From NCBI GenBank assembly GCA_037893225.1, contig JAZGUH010000554.1:1-64000 (forward strand): a DNA stretch of 64,000 nt, written 5' to 3'. Origin of the DNA: Hippasteria phrygiana. Taxonomy: Eukaryota > Echinodermata > Asteroidea > Valvatida > Goniasteridae. This document shows, piece after piece, positions 20,263 to 31,030 of the stretch; within the stretch, counting starts at the first letter, position 1; each line of letters opens with the position of its first letter. Below the pieces are notes generated by a model. That model saw only the letters and a program-made list of their open reading frames with translations. It was not told the DNA's origin and did not search any database. Both the position numbers and the translations under genes were made by a program.

Positions 20263-21610
20263 CGAGGTGCGATCACAAAGTTCCGAGACTGCGTATATAA
20301 CAGCAAAAACCGTACGTGATTTAAATCTGGCCGCCATCCCCTTCAAAGTAGTGCCCATGTGCAGCGATACACTGCTTCCAGCGCTCCTGCCACGCGTCAT
20401 CATGTTGGAGCACCCAATTGCCAGTGCGCCACAGTTCAGACCGTTTGTGCCGAATGTTCTCCCTCAGACGTCTTAGAACGGTGCAGTAGAACTCAGCATT
20501 GACAGTCTGACCCTGGAGGAGGAATTCACGGTGCACAACCCTGCGAATGTCAAAGAAAACGATGAGCATGCATGCTCTTGGTTGCGCTCCTGACCTGACG
20601 CGCCTTCTTCGGTCTTGGAGACTGCGGGCTCTTCCACTGCGAAGACTGCTGTTTGGTCTCTGGGTCGTAGCCGTAGACCCAATTCTCGTCACCGTTGGTG
20701 ATCCTCGACATGAAGTTTGGGTCATCCTGGGCCTGTTGATGGAGATCCTCACAGACTTCGACACGGTGCTACTTTTGCTCGGGATTCAGGATCCTGGGCA
20801 CAAACTTGGCAGCGACACGGCACATGTTCAAATTGGACGTGAGGATTGCCTGAACTGTTCCAAATGACACGTTGACGGTGTCAGCAATGTCCTGGATGGT
20901 GATCTGACGATCCTGACGCACAATTCTTTCGGGAGTTGTGCTCATGGAGTGTCACCCTGACCTCTCGTCATCCTCCATTTTTTTATATTTAAATTAAATA
21001 GAAAAAGTTTTATATATATTTATTTTGTTTGTGTCAACTACGTAAAATAGAGCTTGCTCATTGAGCCCTACCTCGACCATTCAATACATGTATTGTTCTT
21101 TGTATGTTACCTCCTTTCTTTTGGTTTGGGCTCAATGAGTGTGCCTGTCTGGGGCTCATGCTTAAAAGCTTTGCTTCTTAATGGGCTCCTCTGCAGTATC
21201 TTTAACCCTAATAACTCCCTATGGTGTGTGGAAAATCATATTGAAATTGGAGGATTCAGGACTGTTGGGGTTAAAACATTCACTATATAGTACCTATAGA
21301 TTGTTTCAATTTTTCTATTATTGATTGATTTAGATAGTGTGGAAAATGAATAAACCTTGAAACCTTGAGTGACGTTCTGCCCTTCTTGAAATGTGAATGC
21401 CACTCATAATACCTCGCCCGGCTTATAGCTTCATTGCTGTAGGCTTTCTGAAGCATTTCAAGGGTCTTCGTCCGTTGCAGATTTGGAATACTTACGAAAG
21501 TTATTGCTTACACCTGCTACATGTACATGTGTATATGCAGAGTACTGTGCTGCGATGCGCTCCATTCGTTCGCAACATGAGCAGTCTCGGAACTTTGTGA
21601 TCGCACCTCG
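20263..21610 (-). mobile_element. Dead mariner-type transposon
   Basis: Perfect 30-bp inverted terminal repeats, CGAGGTGCGATCACAAAGTT plus CCGAGACTGC, lie at 20263-20292 and 21581-21610. TA follows the right end; at the left TA is separated by three bases. The length of 1348 bp is typical for mariner. The transposase remnant is on the - strand. Perfect ends together with a ruined gene suggest that the copy was moved by a transposase supplied from elsewhere. Confidence 0.85.
20321..20945 (-). pseudogene. Mariner transposase pseudogene
   Basis: Read on the - strand from ATG at 20945, it shows mariner features: RQITIQDIADTVNVSFGTVQ (HTH-like), KFVPRIL, GDENWVYGYD with the first catalytic Asp, then MLIVFFDIRRVVHREFL and GNWVLQHDD with the second. 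A TAG stop (20769-20771) interrupts it, and a frameshift near 20590 separates the catalytic part. It ends soon after QHDD, so the third catalytic Asp and the C-terminus are missing. About 60 N-terminal residues of a usual transposase are also absent. Confidence 0.85.
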
Positions 21611-21997
21611 TAAACTTCAATATTAGCTGAGGTTTTGCAAGAATAGGAAACTTGGGGCACATCATTCAAGACCTATACAGTCTGGTCTGACTTGGGATTA
21701 CATAGAAATACAAACAGTTGACTGCTCAACAAAAGAGCAGTCAATTAATTAGCAAAAGTAGACAGTAAAAACTGTCAACTGGGTCACTCTGTGGCAGGTG
21801 TTAAACATGTTGCAATTCGAAACAATTAAAGAAATATTCCAAACTGATCACCAAAATAGTAATTTGAATTCCATTCCTGGTCATTGATACTGGCTATAAA
21901 AAGAAAATGAGTCTGTGGTTAGACTGTGTCTGTAAAAGATCTGCCTGTAAAAAGTGATTGTGAAGTCTCCAGTTTTATATGTTGTTTTTTGTGCAAG
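21611..21997. other. Intron before receptor exon 5
   Basis: Unique intron of about 390 bp. A short nested inverted repeat (ttgactgctc ... gagcagtcaa, 21717-21743) is the only structure noted. Confidence 0.4.
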
Positions 21998-22179
21998 ATT
22001 TGACTGCACTATTTTCCATGTTTGACGCAACAGATAAGCTATGTGGAGACGTTAACTTGCTGGAGACCTGCACAGACTCTACTGCGTGGATGGGTGCCAC
22101 AGCGACAGAGACCAATGGGGTTTTTGTTTTCGGTTTTGAGGTTCCTGATATTAACCAAGAGTCCATATATCTTACTGCA
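21998..22179 (+). CDS. Receptor exon 5: unrecognised ectodomain module, first part
   Basis: A 182-bp phase 1-0 exon (acceptor gtgcaag, donor gtgagt) encodes about 61 residues starting DLTALFSMFDATDKLC. Further on come CTDSTAWMGATATETNG and a hydrophobic alternating stretch, FVFGFEVPDI. The pattern looks like a beta-sandwich with two or three cysteines. It joins exon 6 in phase 0, so the two probably form one folded unit. I do not recognise the family. It lies downstream of the dead mariner element. Confidence 0.7.
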
Positions 22180-22564
22180 GTGAGTTCTCTCTGAAATTGT
22201 TATCTCAGTTTACTACACTAGGAATGGACATGGATGTGATTTCCAGCAAAAGACGTTCAAAATGACATCCAATTTTTCCCAAAATCACATCTCATGTCCC
22301 CGAAATCTCCTCCTTATCCAAAATCACATCTTATGCCGCTGTCACACCAAAAGAATGAGCCTCTGAACGTTTCTCGAATAAAATATTTTTACTTGGTTCA
22401 GAATAGCCCGAATAACAAGGGGCAAATGCTTTCTGCATGCTCCTAGCATCCTTCTCGAATGCTTTCCGAACGGCTTGTTTGGTTTAATATCACACCGAAT
22501 TCAAATGGAACGCTTTCCGATTCCTTTCCGAATGCTCTCCGAATACAAGTAGGTCGTGATTTTA

Positions 22565-22697
22565 CTCATTCCTAGATGTGATTTTACCCATTCCCAGATG
22601 TGATTATACTCATTCCCAGATGTGATTATACTCATTCCCAGATGTGATTATACTCATTCCTAGATGTGATTTTACTCATTCCTAGATGTGATTTTGC
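22565..22697 (+). repeat. 22-bp tandem repeat, about six copies
   Basis: Units of the form CATTCCTAGATGTGATTTTA plus CT repeat every 22 bp with a CCCAG variant in the middle copies. The block lies in a region (22250-22860) with scattered GATGTGATTTT motifs, so the array may have grown from a local motif. Confidence 0.85.
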
Positions 22698-23224
22698 AAT
22701 GGTATAAAAAAACAGGCTAAAAGTGATTTGGGCTAAAGAAGACGGACATTAGATGTGACATTTGAAAGGTGCAAAACCGAATGCAATTTTGCTCTTGTTC
22801 GACAAAATCTCAGAGGTGATTTTGGTCAAGGATGTGATTTTTTTTGTAGGTGTGGTTTTGAACATCTTACTAATAACCATGTTCAATTTGAAACAAAAAT
22901 CACAATCTTTTCCATTCCTATTACTATGTTATTTGCTGAATTATTTGAATTTATAATTTGAAATTTTAATTTTAAAACATTGACTGGCTTTGTCATTCGG
23001 CACCTGATTTTCACACATTTTTTGTGTAATTGAAATCACCCAATATAAGGCTAAAAGCAACTTTTCAGCAGCAGTATTAACACCGTCTACTTTTCAGCCA
23101 AATGCACGGTACAAATGTTCCCTGTATCAGAATTTATCAAGTCGATTGTTTTTATTAATTTTTTTCAAATTTCTAATTTCAAGGCCATTGGTACCCGTAG
23201 AGACGTGTTTCGTCCACATGACCA

Positions 23225-23480
23225 GAAAGCAGGGATGTAGACAAGTCCATCACAAGTCCCTGCAAGTCCCTGCAAGTCCCTGCAAGTCCATGCCCCAGTC
23301 CTAATTTCAATCACAAGCTATTCAAATGAGCTTTGACAAAGGCATTCCTTTGTCATTGTTCATACAGTTACTTGTGACTGACTTTATGAAAGGACATCTG
23401 ACTGGACTTGCGAAAGGACTTCTGACTGGACTTGCGAAAGGACTTGTGAAAGGACTTGCAGGGACTTGACTACAACTCGA
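23225..23480. repeat. Foldback with CAAGTCCCTG arms, copy 1
   Basis: The left arm (gatgtagacaagtccatcac plus aagtccctgc repeats) is inverted at the right (ggacttgcagggacttgac). Inside lies a conserved block, gctttgacaaaggcattcct plus ttgtcattgttcat, which recurs in inverted orientation at 34335-34385. It is a non-coding mobile element. Confidence 0.65.
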
Positions 23481-24292
23481 CTACAACTCTGCCATAAACA
23501 AAACCACAATGTGTGGACAGCTATGGAGGAAACTCAGTACAGTAGTGTACATATAGGGCAGGTATTAACCCCCAGCCACCGGGCATTACATGGGGTGTCT
23601 GGGACGCAAGGCCGGGTTGTGCATTGAAGCAAAACAGAAACAAGAGGCTTGTGCAGTCACTGGTTTACTTAAATAAGCTCTGATTAGCATCAATACACGA
23701 TGCAGTCCCTGCATGACAACACGTAACAGAGTTGCAACATGAACATTTTTGCTGTTTCTGGTATCCAGTTTTCAGCCAAGATTTCAAAAAAAAATTCTGA
23801 AAGTATGCCCTGTTGTGGTTGTGTACCTATAAAAAAAAAAGGCAAAAATTGATTGTAAAAAATGGTATGATTATGATGAATGCAGGTACGGGTTGAATGG
23901 GGCAGGGTTGAGGAGCTGCAATCACCCGATATACTGGGGAACGGAAGAGGTGTTGTGGTATCTGTAAATGTGTCTGTACCTCGCTCCTTCCTTAATACCC
24001 AAGCAGCATTCTGGGTGAGTCTGTAATTTGCCATCCCCATTAACTTACATCTGTCATGTCCATGTTTGGATATATTATGAAGCTGTCTAACGTGGCCCCA
24101 CTCACCAACTTTTTGTTGACAAACTTCTTTGTTGATGAGCTTCAGACTCATTCAGTTTAATATCAATTGGTACTATTACCTTTAATAATAACACTTGCTT
24201 TGCGAAACGTGAGGTTTTCCAGCATCTTGAAATTTAGTCCAGAATTTAGAACTGTGGTCTAATAATTGGGCACAAAATTTGGCCGATGATCC

Positions 24293-24780
24293 TAGGGATG
24301 TTCATTTTCGAATAATTTAGTATTCGATTAATCGAAACTGGGTTTGACCGAACATTCGAATATTCGATACTCGCCGATCAAGCTTTTCAAGCATCAGCTG
24401 AAACTGCATGCCCCGCCGGTAAATAGTTGCACGCAAAGCACGCCTGTGTTTTATGTGCAGCGATCGATGGACCCCCTGATCGACATTTGTTTGCATGCGA
24501 CTGTATCATTATGGGTACGTATTACTTTCTGATAACAAGAAACCAAACTGCAGCCTGTGTTTTGTGTCAAGAGGTTTCCACAAAGTTACAATCGCGAAAA
24601 AGTGCGACATTTGACACTGCTAAGCTCCGTAACTTTTCTATTCAAGTAGCATCAGAGTCGTATCTGTACGTGCATATATATATATATTTTTTTAAATATT
24701 TGAACCGGTAATAAAAAGGTATTCGAATATTCGGTTGATGATCGATTATTCAAATATTCAGTATATTCAGAACAGCCCTA
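24293..24780. mobile_element. Non-autonomous hAT-like transposon 2 with 8-bp TSD
   Basis: Ends TAGGGATGTTC and, inverted, TAGGGCTGTTC. The 8-bp duplication GATGATCC lies at 24285-24292 and 24781-24788, exactly matched. The arms are rich in ATTCGAATATTCG. Length 488 bp, no transposase. The end sequence is related to element 1 (TAAGSCTGTTC), which suggests one transposase family mobilised both. Confidence 0.82.
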
Positions 24781-24829
24781 GATGATCCTCCAGTAACGTG
24801 GCGCACTTGAACAAATTTCAATAAATTTT

Positions 24830-25836
24830 AAAAAGCACATTTTTGATGACGTCATGATGACGTCACACATTTTTCACATTGATGTAAAATACTATAGGAG
24901 GTAACAAAGCTATTACAAAAATAATTTTGAATTTAGCATGTTCCGTTGATAAGATTAGGTTCAAAAACTTAAAAATTATTATAAAATCGTATTATGACGT
25001 CATCATGACGTCACCTCAATTTTCATCTATAACACGTGCTGGCTTACCAACATACCAGATTTAAAGGAAATCGGACATACGGTTCTCTAGACATGGGCCC
25101 TTGAAAAATGCACCTTTAAGATGACGTCACGTGACACGTGATGATGTCATCACTCTTCGGCATACAATTTCAGGTTAGGGTTTATCTTTGTGTTAAGTCT
25201 GATTAAGATCTTAGTGACCAAAGTGCCTCTCACACAATTCGTGTACAAAGTCTAAGGGATTTAGGATAGTACTAAAAAATTCATAGAAAATCAGCTGATG
25301 ACGTCATCATGACGTCAGTTTGGATTTTACATGCTAGTAGCACTATCTACATACCCACTAATTTTTATGACGATCGGACTTACCCTTATATGTGTTTCAA
25401 AAAACACATTTTTGATGACGTCATGATTACGTCACACATTTTTCCTATTTATGTGAAAGAATATAGGAGCTAACAAATCTATTACAAAAGGAATTTTGAA
25501 TTTAGCATGTTCTGTCGATGAGATATGGCTTTAAGAAACTTTAAGATTCAAAAACTTAAACATTACAATAAAATCGTATGATGACGTCATCATGACGTCA
25601 CCCCAATTTTCATCTATAACACGTGGTGGCTCACCAACATACCAGGTTTAAAGGCAATCGGACCTACGGTTCTCTAGATATGGGCCCTTGAAAAATGCAC
25701 CTTTATGATGACGTCACGTGACACGTGATGACGTCATCGTGACATCACACTTCGGCACACTATTTGAGCTTAGGGTCTATGTTTATGTTAAGTTTGATTA
25801 AGATCTGATGTTGTTTAGTGACCAAAGTGCCTGTCA
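24830..25836 (+). repeat. TGACGTCA-palindrome repeat, tandem pair
   Basis: Two diverged copies about 569 bp apart (24830-25233 and 25400-25836) share the block order: gatgacgtcatgattacgtc-like site, aatttagcatgttc, atgacgtcatcatgacgtca, catctataacacgt, ggttctctaga, ccttgaaaaatgcaccttta, gatgacgtcacgtgacacgt, then gatgacgtcatc. Each unit has several TGACGTCA palindromes and CACGTG. No coding frame. Related blocks are at 8531-8800, 15340-15545 and 60935-61460. Confidence 0.75.
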
Positions 25837-25873
25837 GAAAATTTAGCTTAATGAAGAAACAAAAATAGTGGGT

Positions 25874-26280
25874 ATTGTGTAGTTTAGGATTTGTGTATTA
25901 ATTGTGTTCATGTTAGCGCCTGGAGCATTTAATTCTTCCAAAAGCATTTTTTGTCACTAAAGTAGACTTCTCTGAATTCCAATGACACGTGCTTTTGTGA
26001 TTTGGAAAGGTTTTTCAAGGCGAAAATATGATTTTCTTACGCGGGTCACGTTTTGGCTAGTCAACCCCGACCCAGCCCCTACTCTCCGACCAGCTATATA
26101 CCCGTGTACAGCGGGGTATTGCGCAATCGCGTATTTTTTGCCCTCTTAACTACAGATTTCATTAAAAAAAACCTGCAGATGTTCTTCGACGTGGCCCTTT
26201 CTTCTGAATATGGCAAAACAAACAATTTTCAAGTAGATTGTGTTCATGCCTGGGCGAAAGTGTACTAAACTACACAATCA
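25874..26280. repeat. Foldback with ATTGTGTAGTTTAG ends
   Basis: attgtgtagtttagg at the left and actaaactacacaatc at the right are inverted, and inner gtgttcatg ... gcctgg repeats follow. About 400 bp, no coding content. The same end motif occurs at 1, 16120 and 18150, so this is one family. Confidence 0.65.
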
Positions 26281-26930
26281 CCGCAACAGAACAAAAACAA
26301 AGGCTTTTCCGAAAAATTTCGGAAAAGCCAACAAGACAGAGGTAAATGGATAAAACCAAACTGAAAACAAGAGAAAAGAAATCAGACAACACTTAAAACT
26401 GACTAGATGGGTGAGGGGGCTGGCTGATACATTTGATTAATTTTATTCAAGTTTGACACTTACGATTGTTTTCACGTTTACAAATTATGATTAATCAATT
26501 ATTATATCCGTTCGCATACCCAACTTCTTGTTTGTCCAAAAATTATTTTTTAATAAAATTGGGAAATCGTGTTCAAATAACATTTTCCTTGTAACTTTGA
26601 AACAGGTCAGTTTAATTTGAAGTTCACCAGAATTTCACTTTGTTTGCTATTTGCGGTAAAACTAACTCAGAGAAGGTACTAGAGAGGAAAAAGTGCTCTA
26701 CGTTAGACGACGTGCCAAGTTAACCACCATCCATACTGACACCATTTGATGATTTGTCAGAATTAGATATAAAGTTACAAGCTTTTCAATGAGACATTCC
26801 ACACAAAAATGGACCTACATGTATAAGCAACAGATTCAATAAGTTTCCAATTTTAATTTAAGAGCTTGACCCTCTGAATTCTAAAAATATTTAATGTATT
26901 TCAATCTTCGCGCATAGCACATAATACAAT
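26281..26930. other. Intron, nothing recognised
   Basis: AT-rich intron before receptor exon 6. No exon, RNA gene or clear repeat found. Confidence 0.4.
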
Positions 26931-27240
26931 ATATGTGACCCGCTCTAAAAAAAAGTATATTATGTCGCAAAATATGAACAATTAGTTCTATCTATGTTTA
27001 GAAAGCCAGCAATGTAAGCTTCCATTTGGTACATGATAGAGCTCCAAAGCCCTTTCCGTTCTGGAGATATATATGGCATTTTTGCATATTAGTTAGTTCT
27101 GTGGAGTTTAAATTGCACAACAGAGAAAACAGGCTTTGAAATAGCCAGTTCTAATAAATGCAATGGAACAATGCACTCTAAAAAGGTTATTTTTTTTCAC
27201 TTTATTCACTGAAATCAACATTGTTGTGCACGTGTGTACA
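26931..27240. repeat. Fragment of GTGACCCGCTCT family
   Basis: atatgtgacccgctct followed by aaaaaaagtatattatgtcg matches the left end of the foldback at 63100-63402 and resembles 49537-49969. The opposite terminus is not seen here. Confidence 0.5.
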
Positions 27241-27477
27241 TGTAATTGTAGTGTTGCCCAGATTCAGGACACGCAATTTTTTCCGGCCCTGCAGCCAAGA
27301 CCAACTGGTATCCCGGCACAGTTGATCTGTTGTATGTTTTGAGTCAATTTGGTGGACAGAGGCAGGCATTTTTGAAAATACTACTGGCAGGACATATAAA
27401 ATAAGAAGTCAAAAAGACAAAGACATGACACTAAACTTTTTTTTTTTTTTGCCTTAAATGAAAATGAATTCTGGCAG

Positions 27478-27814
27478 ATTTACCCGGGGCTGACGACACC
27501 CAGTACCGCTGTGGTGTTTCTCCAAGCTGCTCTGCCCGTTAAGCGTGGGGATATCGTCACAATAACCATGACATACCAGGATTACCTAGATTTTTGGATT
27601 GATCCCTGTTCTGAGGCCACACCCATCCAAACCACGTGCTTGGACTGTGTGTCCGTGCAATACAGGACACGCCTTGCCAATTGCGGAGATGACCCTTGCC
27701 TTGAAGACTACATCAGCTGGAGGAGAATGGCAGTTCCACCTCCAATAGACCTCGTATCATGCAGTATCAAAGTGCATGACGAATCACTAAAGACGATGCT
27801 GGATCCATGTTTGC
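27478..27814 (+). CDS. Receptor exon 6: unrecognised ectodomain module, second part
   Basis: A 337-bp phase 0-1 exon follows ctggcag and precedes gtaagt. It encodes about 112 residues beginning IYPGLTTPSTAVVFLQ, then VKRGDIVTITMTYQDY, then a Cys-rich part with CLDC, C-x3-DPC and VSC. Alternating hydrophobic residues suggest beta strands. The Cys pattern (at least seven) implies an extracellular disulfide-bonded fold. With exon 5 it forms a module of about 173 residues that I cannot name. Confidence 0.78.
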
Positions 27815-27934
27815 GTAAGTTGAACAGAGGGGTAATTCTACAACGTTGTGACCTGGTTCCACAAAACAGGTAGACAGTAGCAAAAGTTGAAAATTGCGGT
27901 GATGGTAATTCCTGAAAATACATAAGCTTTAGGG

Positions 27935-28265
27935 AGCACTGCCTAACCCGCCATGGTTGGGCCAGGCCGTTAAAAAGCCTGGCCACGCCCGGGCCTTCCG
28001 GCCTTTAGGCTTGCTATTGTGAGCCACAATTAAATCACCTAACAATAGAGCATCTTCTAATCGATAAAGCCCGGCCTTCTGCCAGGCTAGGCCAGGCTAG
28101 GCCAGGCTAGGCCAGGCTAGGCCAGGCTAGGCCAGGCTAGGCCAGGCTAGGCCAGGCTAGGCCAGGCTGTGGCCCCTTGCACACTGCAGTGATTGCTTTT
28201 GTTGTCATTCCATTTATTTTAGGGGCTGGAGATCAAATCTGGGTGAACAATGGGAGTTGGTTATT
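27935..28265. repeat. GCCAGGCTAG-containing repeat, copy 1
   Basis: Blocks such as ggccaggccgttaaaaagcc, gcccgggcc, gctattgtgagccacaatta and gaacaatgggag appear in inverted orientation at 48940-49195. The core at 28081-28167 is a 10-bp tandem repeat, GCCAGGCTAG, nearly perfect over eight or nine units. The element lies about 120 bp downstream of receptor exon 6. Confidence 0.75.
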
Positions 28266-28377
28266 TCTTGGCCCCACTATAACCTTTTAAACTTGAAGTT
28301 CTTGGAGTCTTTTTTGAGAAAATGAAGCTCAGATTTGCGACTATAAGAAATCACCCCAAACATATTTTGAGATTGAA

Positions 28378-28530
28378 TAGACCCAAGACGTATAATGACG
28401 TCAAGCTTTGTTTACATGTGTACTTTCCTATGGGAGCCAGGTGGGGACGATTGTCTGGCGTCCTGACTTGGCTCCCATAGAAAAGCGCACATGTAAACAA
28501 AGTCATTACCTCATTATGTCTTAGGTCTTT
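28378..28530. repeat. Foldback with TTTACATGTG arms
   Basis: Left arm aagacgtataatgacgt ... agctttgtttacatgtg ... ctatgggagcca is inverted at ttggctcccatag ... cacatgtaaacaaag ... tcattatgtctta. The stem is about 65 bp with a few mismatches, and the loop is about 20 bases. No coding content. Confidence 0.75.
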
Positions 28531-29190
28531 TCAGTATTAAAACTTTGGAATATGATAAAATAGGGCTTTTCAAAGGTAAAAATGTTAAAATCCGGAAATT
28601 GACTTCAGTTTCAAATAGGTATTTCTGCTTGTATGAACTCAGAAAGCCATAGTGCAACTTTCCGCTCAATTCGTGCTGCTAGGTTACAATGTGGATTTTG
28701 CGGCACGTGTTGAAAAAAGCCTATGTATGTTTTTGGCTTTAAAAGCATTTTAAAAACGCAATTGTAATAGTTATGAAAGAATGATCAGAATTGGTATGAT
28801 TATTTAAAGATAATTCTTTTCTGCTGGTCAAACAATTTGTTTTTAGTTGTATTCTCGTTATCCAATCAACATAAAGAAATGAATGAAATCATGCGTTTAA
28901 GGCCAACCCGATCCCATAATTTGTTTGTCAAAAAGGTATTGCATTAAAGTTTATTATGTACACATCGGTATGTTCAAACCCAAGAAGTTACTGTATCAAA
29001 GGTATTCTGGGAAAGAATTGGCAAAAACGTTGATGCCATATGTCATGCGATGGAACGATCTTGTGTATTTTGCCAGCAAACATGGTTCCTGGAAATGTGT
29101 CAGAACTTAAAATCCAGATAATATAAGATGCCCTTGAACCAATACCTGACACAGTAAAACAATTAATGTTGATTTATCAAACTCAATGTT
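28531..29190. other. Intron, nothing recognised
   Basis: AT-rich intron. The small open frame at 28925-29110 shows no splice context or domain and is probably chance. Confidence 0.35.
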
Positions 29191-29194
29191 ATTA

Positions 29195-29292
29195 ATGATG
29201 TTCAAAGTGAAAAAAAACTGGCAGGAGCGGGATTCGAACCTGCAATTTCCGGATTAAACCGGCGCTCTACCAACTGAGCCATCTTGCCCTAT
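29195..29292 (-). repeat. tRNA-containing repeat unit D (partial)
   Basis: A - strand copy with core 29220-29288, keeping A and B boxes (tagagcgccgg, GGTTCGAATCC). The anticodon arm has lost several bases. It is fused directly to a + strand copy, giving an inverted pair. Confidence 0.7.
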
Positions 29293-29462
29293 GATTGATC
29301 CCCACTATGCCACTTCCCAGGTTGTATCGTAAAATTGGGCATGATACCTGGCTATACGGCATTCTGGGTTTATGACTTCTGACTAGCGCCCACCCGAACA
29401 AAGATACTGACAATTTGGAAGACCGCCAACATAGGGCAAGATAGCTCAGTTGGTAGAGTGCA
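29293..29462 (+). repeat. tRNA-containing repeat unit E (truncated)
   Basis: A + strand copy keeps the full upstream block (gatccccactatgccac ... tacggcattctgggtttatg ... acaatttggaagaccgcc) and the A box ATAGCTCAGTTGGTAGAG. It stops abruptly at 29460 inside the tRNA-like core. The break lies about 65 bp before receptor exon 7. Confidence 0.7.
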
Positions 29463-29525
29463 TTTTTGTTTGTAAAACATAAAGGGTTTTGGTCATACAT
29501 AATCATGGTGTTTTCCCCAATCCAG

Positions 29526-29712
29526 CTCCTGCCGAATTCGGGTTTGTTAGTTCGAGCCAGTCATCTGCTGTCGGTGATATCATTGTGCTGACATGTGCGG
29601 GAACCGGCCTGGTTGAACCGCTGGTTGAGTGGTATGATGAGGCTATGAGTGTCGTCGCGAGTGGTGATGGGAGTGCAGTACTTGAGGTCACTGTGGGGTC
29701 ATCGCCACAAAG
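29526..29712 (+). CDS. Receptor exon 7: Ig-like domain 1, N-terminal part
   Basis: A 187-bp phase 1-2 exon follows aatccag. It encodes the first half of an Ig fold: the strand-B motif GDIIVLTCAG, then EWYDEAM with the core Trp, and a strand-D/E segment. The second core cysteine is absent here and is supplied by exon 8. The donor is gttggc, weaker than the other donors in the gene, but the phase-2 join to exon 8 restores F-T-C exactly where the Ig fold needs it. A truncated tRNA-like repeat ends about 65 bp upstream. Confidence 0.8.
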
Positions 29713-29942
29713 GTTGGCTCCCTCTTTCTTCCTACAGTACAATCAAATGAAAGCCTTATAACCTGTACTTTTGTAGCTCAATTTTCAAATGTTGCTACGA
29801 TCCACCCATTTCATGGTGCCAGTTCACATATATGCCCAAGTTAAATACCTTGTCATTTGCAGACTCAAAAATGACTTTCGTGCAAAGAGCTTTTATGCAG
29901 ATGTTAAAACAACACAAAACTTTAATAGAGAAACCACGTCAC

Positions 29943-30170
29943 TTTAACCCCTTGCGTAAGGAAGACGCCAAATGGAGCAAAATAAAAAACAGTGGCACCA
30001 GGCCGGATGACGCCATTTGCCGCTGTTTGTGCAGTTTCAATCCATTGTTGGATTATTGTGTATGTTACACTTGACTGCACAAGTACATTGTAACTGTTTC
30101 GCTTGGCTGCACAGGCCGCTCCGGCACCTCGACGTCTCACTACGAGAACCATACTCAAGGGGTTAACAGT
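29943..30170. repeat. Foldback with TTAACCCCTTG ends
   Basis: Ends tttaaccccttgcg and tcaaggggttaac are inverted. The interior (gtttgtgcagtttcaatcca, ttgttggattattg) recurs at 35880-35930. It is a non-coding element family; solo ends also appear at 46117 and 63530. Confidence 0.65.
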
Positions 30171-30231
30171 GGTCGCACCGACTGATTTTTTTAAAAACCA
30201 GGCAAAGTGCGATAAAAGTTCCGCTTTATGT

Positions 30232-31030
30232 GGGTTTCACACTACTCTGAACTTACCCGGGTAATTTATTACCCGGGTAGTTGTCATTACCCGAGTAGAA
30301 ACTAACCCGGAGAATCGGTTTCAAACTACCAAATTAACCCCGCAATTCTGCTTACCCGCTTCAGCTCGCACCCGGGTAACTTGTAGCCGCATTCACACTA
30401 TAATGGTAACCCGGAGAATGTGCATTGCTTGACCTCTACCCTAGCCATTGGTTCGTCATAAAAGAGCGAAGTGAAAGCGAGAGCATGCAATGCAAATTGA
30501 AAAAATCAGATCAGTGTTGGCAGCGTGCACGCGTAATCCTCACCTGTGCGGTCTAGACTGGTGCCTTGCATTAAGTGTATGTAAAATGTACTTATTAAGA
30601 CAAGGCATCATCCACGGAAGACTGGTGCCTTTTATTATTAGTATACATACAAATAAACTTATTAAGGCGTGGTACCAGCCACGGCGGCTGTACTATAAAT
30701 TAATAAATTACGTCACCTTCGCAAAGCTGGCCGATAAAACACGACGAAGCACACCCACGGTAGAAGAAAACCCGGCAAGCATTCACACAACTGATAGTAA
30801 CCCGGAGAATCGTCTCAAGGTCGTCGTTAACCCCGAGATTGGCGGGTTAACCCACCTCGAGAGCAGGGTTAGAAATTACCCAGGTTAAGTGGGGTTTTGG
30901 GGCAGTTAACCCGGAGAATTTCTAACCCGGAGAATTGTAGTGGGAACACTCCACATTACCCGGGTAATTGCCGGGGTAAATTTTTTGTTAACCCGGCAAT
31001 TACCTGGGTAAGAGCACAGTGTGAAACGGG
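30232..31030. repeat. Foldback with GTTTCACACT ends and CCCGGGTAA interior
   Basis: Left gtttcacacta ... cttacccgggtaa and right ttacctgggtaag ... cacagtgtgaaac are inverted. The arms repeat TTACCCGGGTAA-like palindromes and ACCCGGAGAAT motifs many times. About 800 bp, no coding content. It lies between receptor exons 7 and 8. Confidence 0.7.

Noticed and set aside
23690..24151. 153-aa frame on the - strand
   Set aside because: No domain; contains low-complexity and lies among repeats.
25874..26280. Extra receptor exon (open frame 26053-26268)
   Set aside because: It lies inside a foldback, and exons 5 and 6 already join in phase 0 without it.
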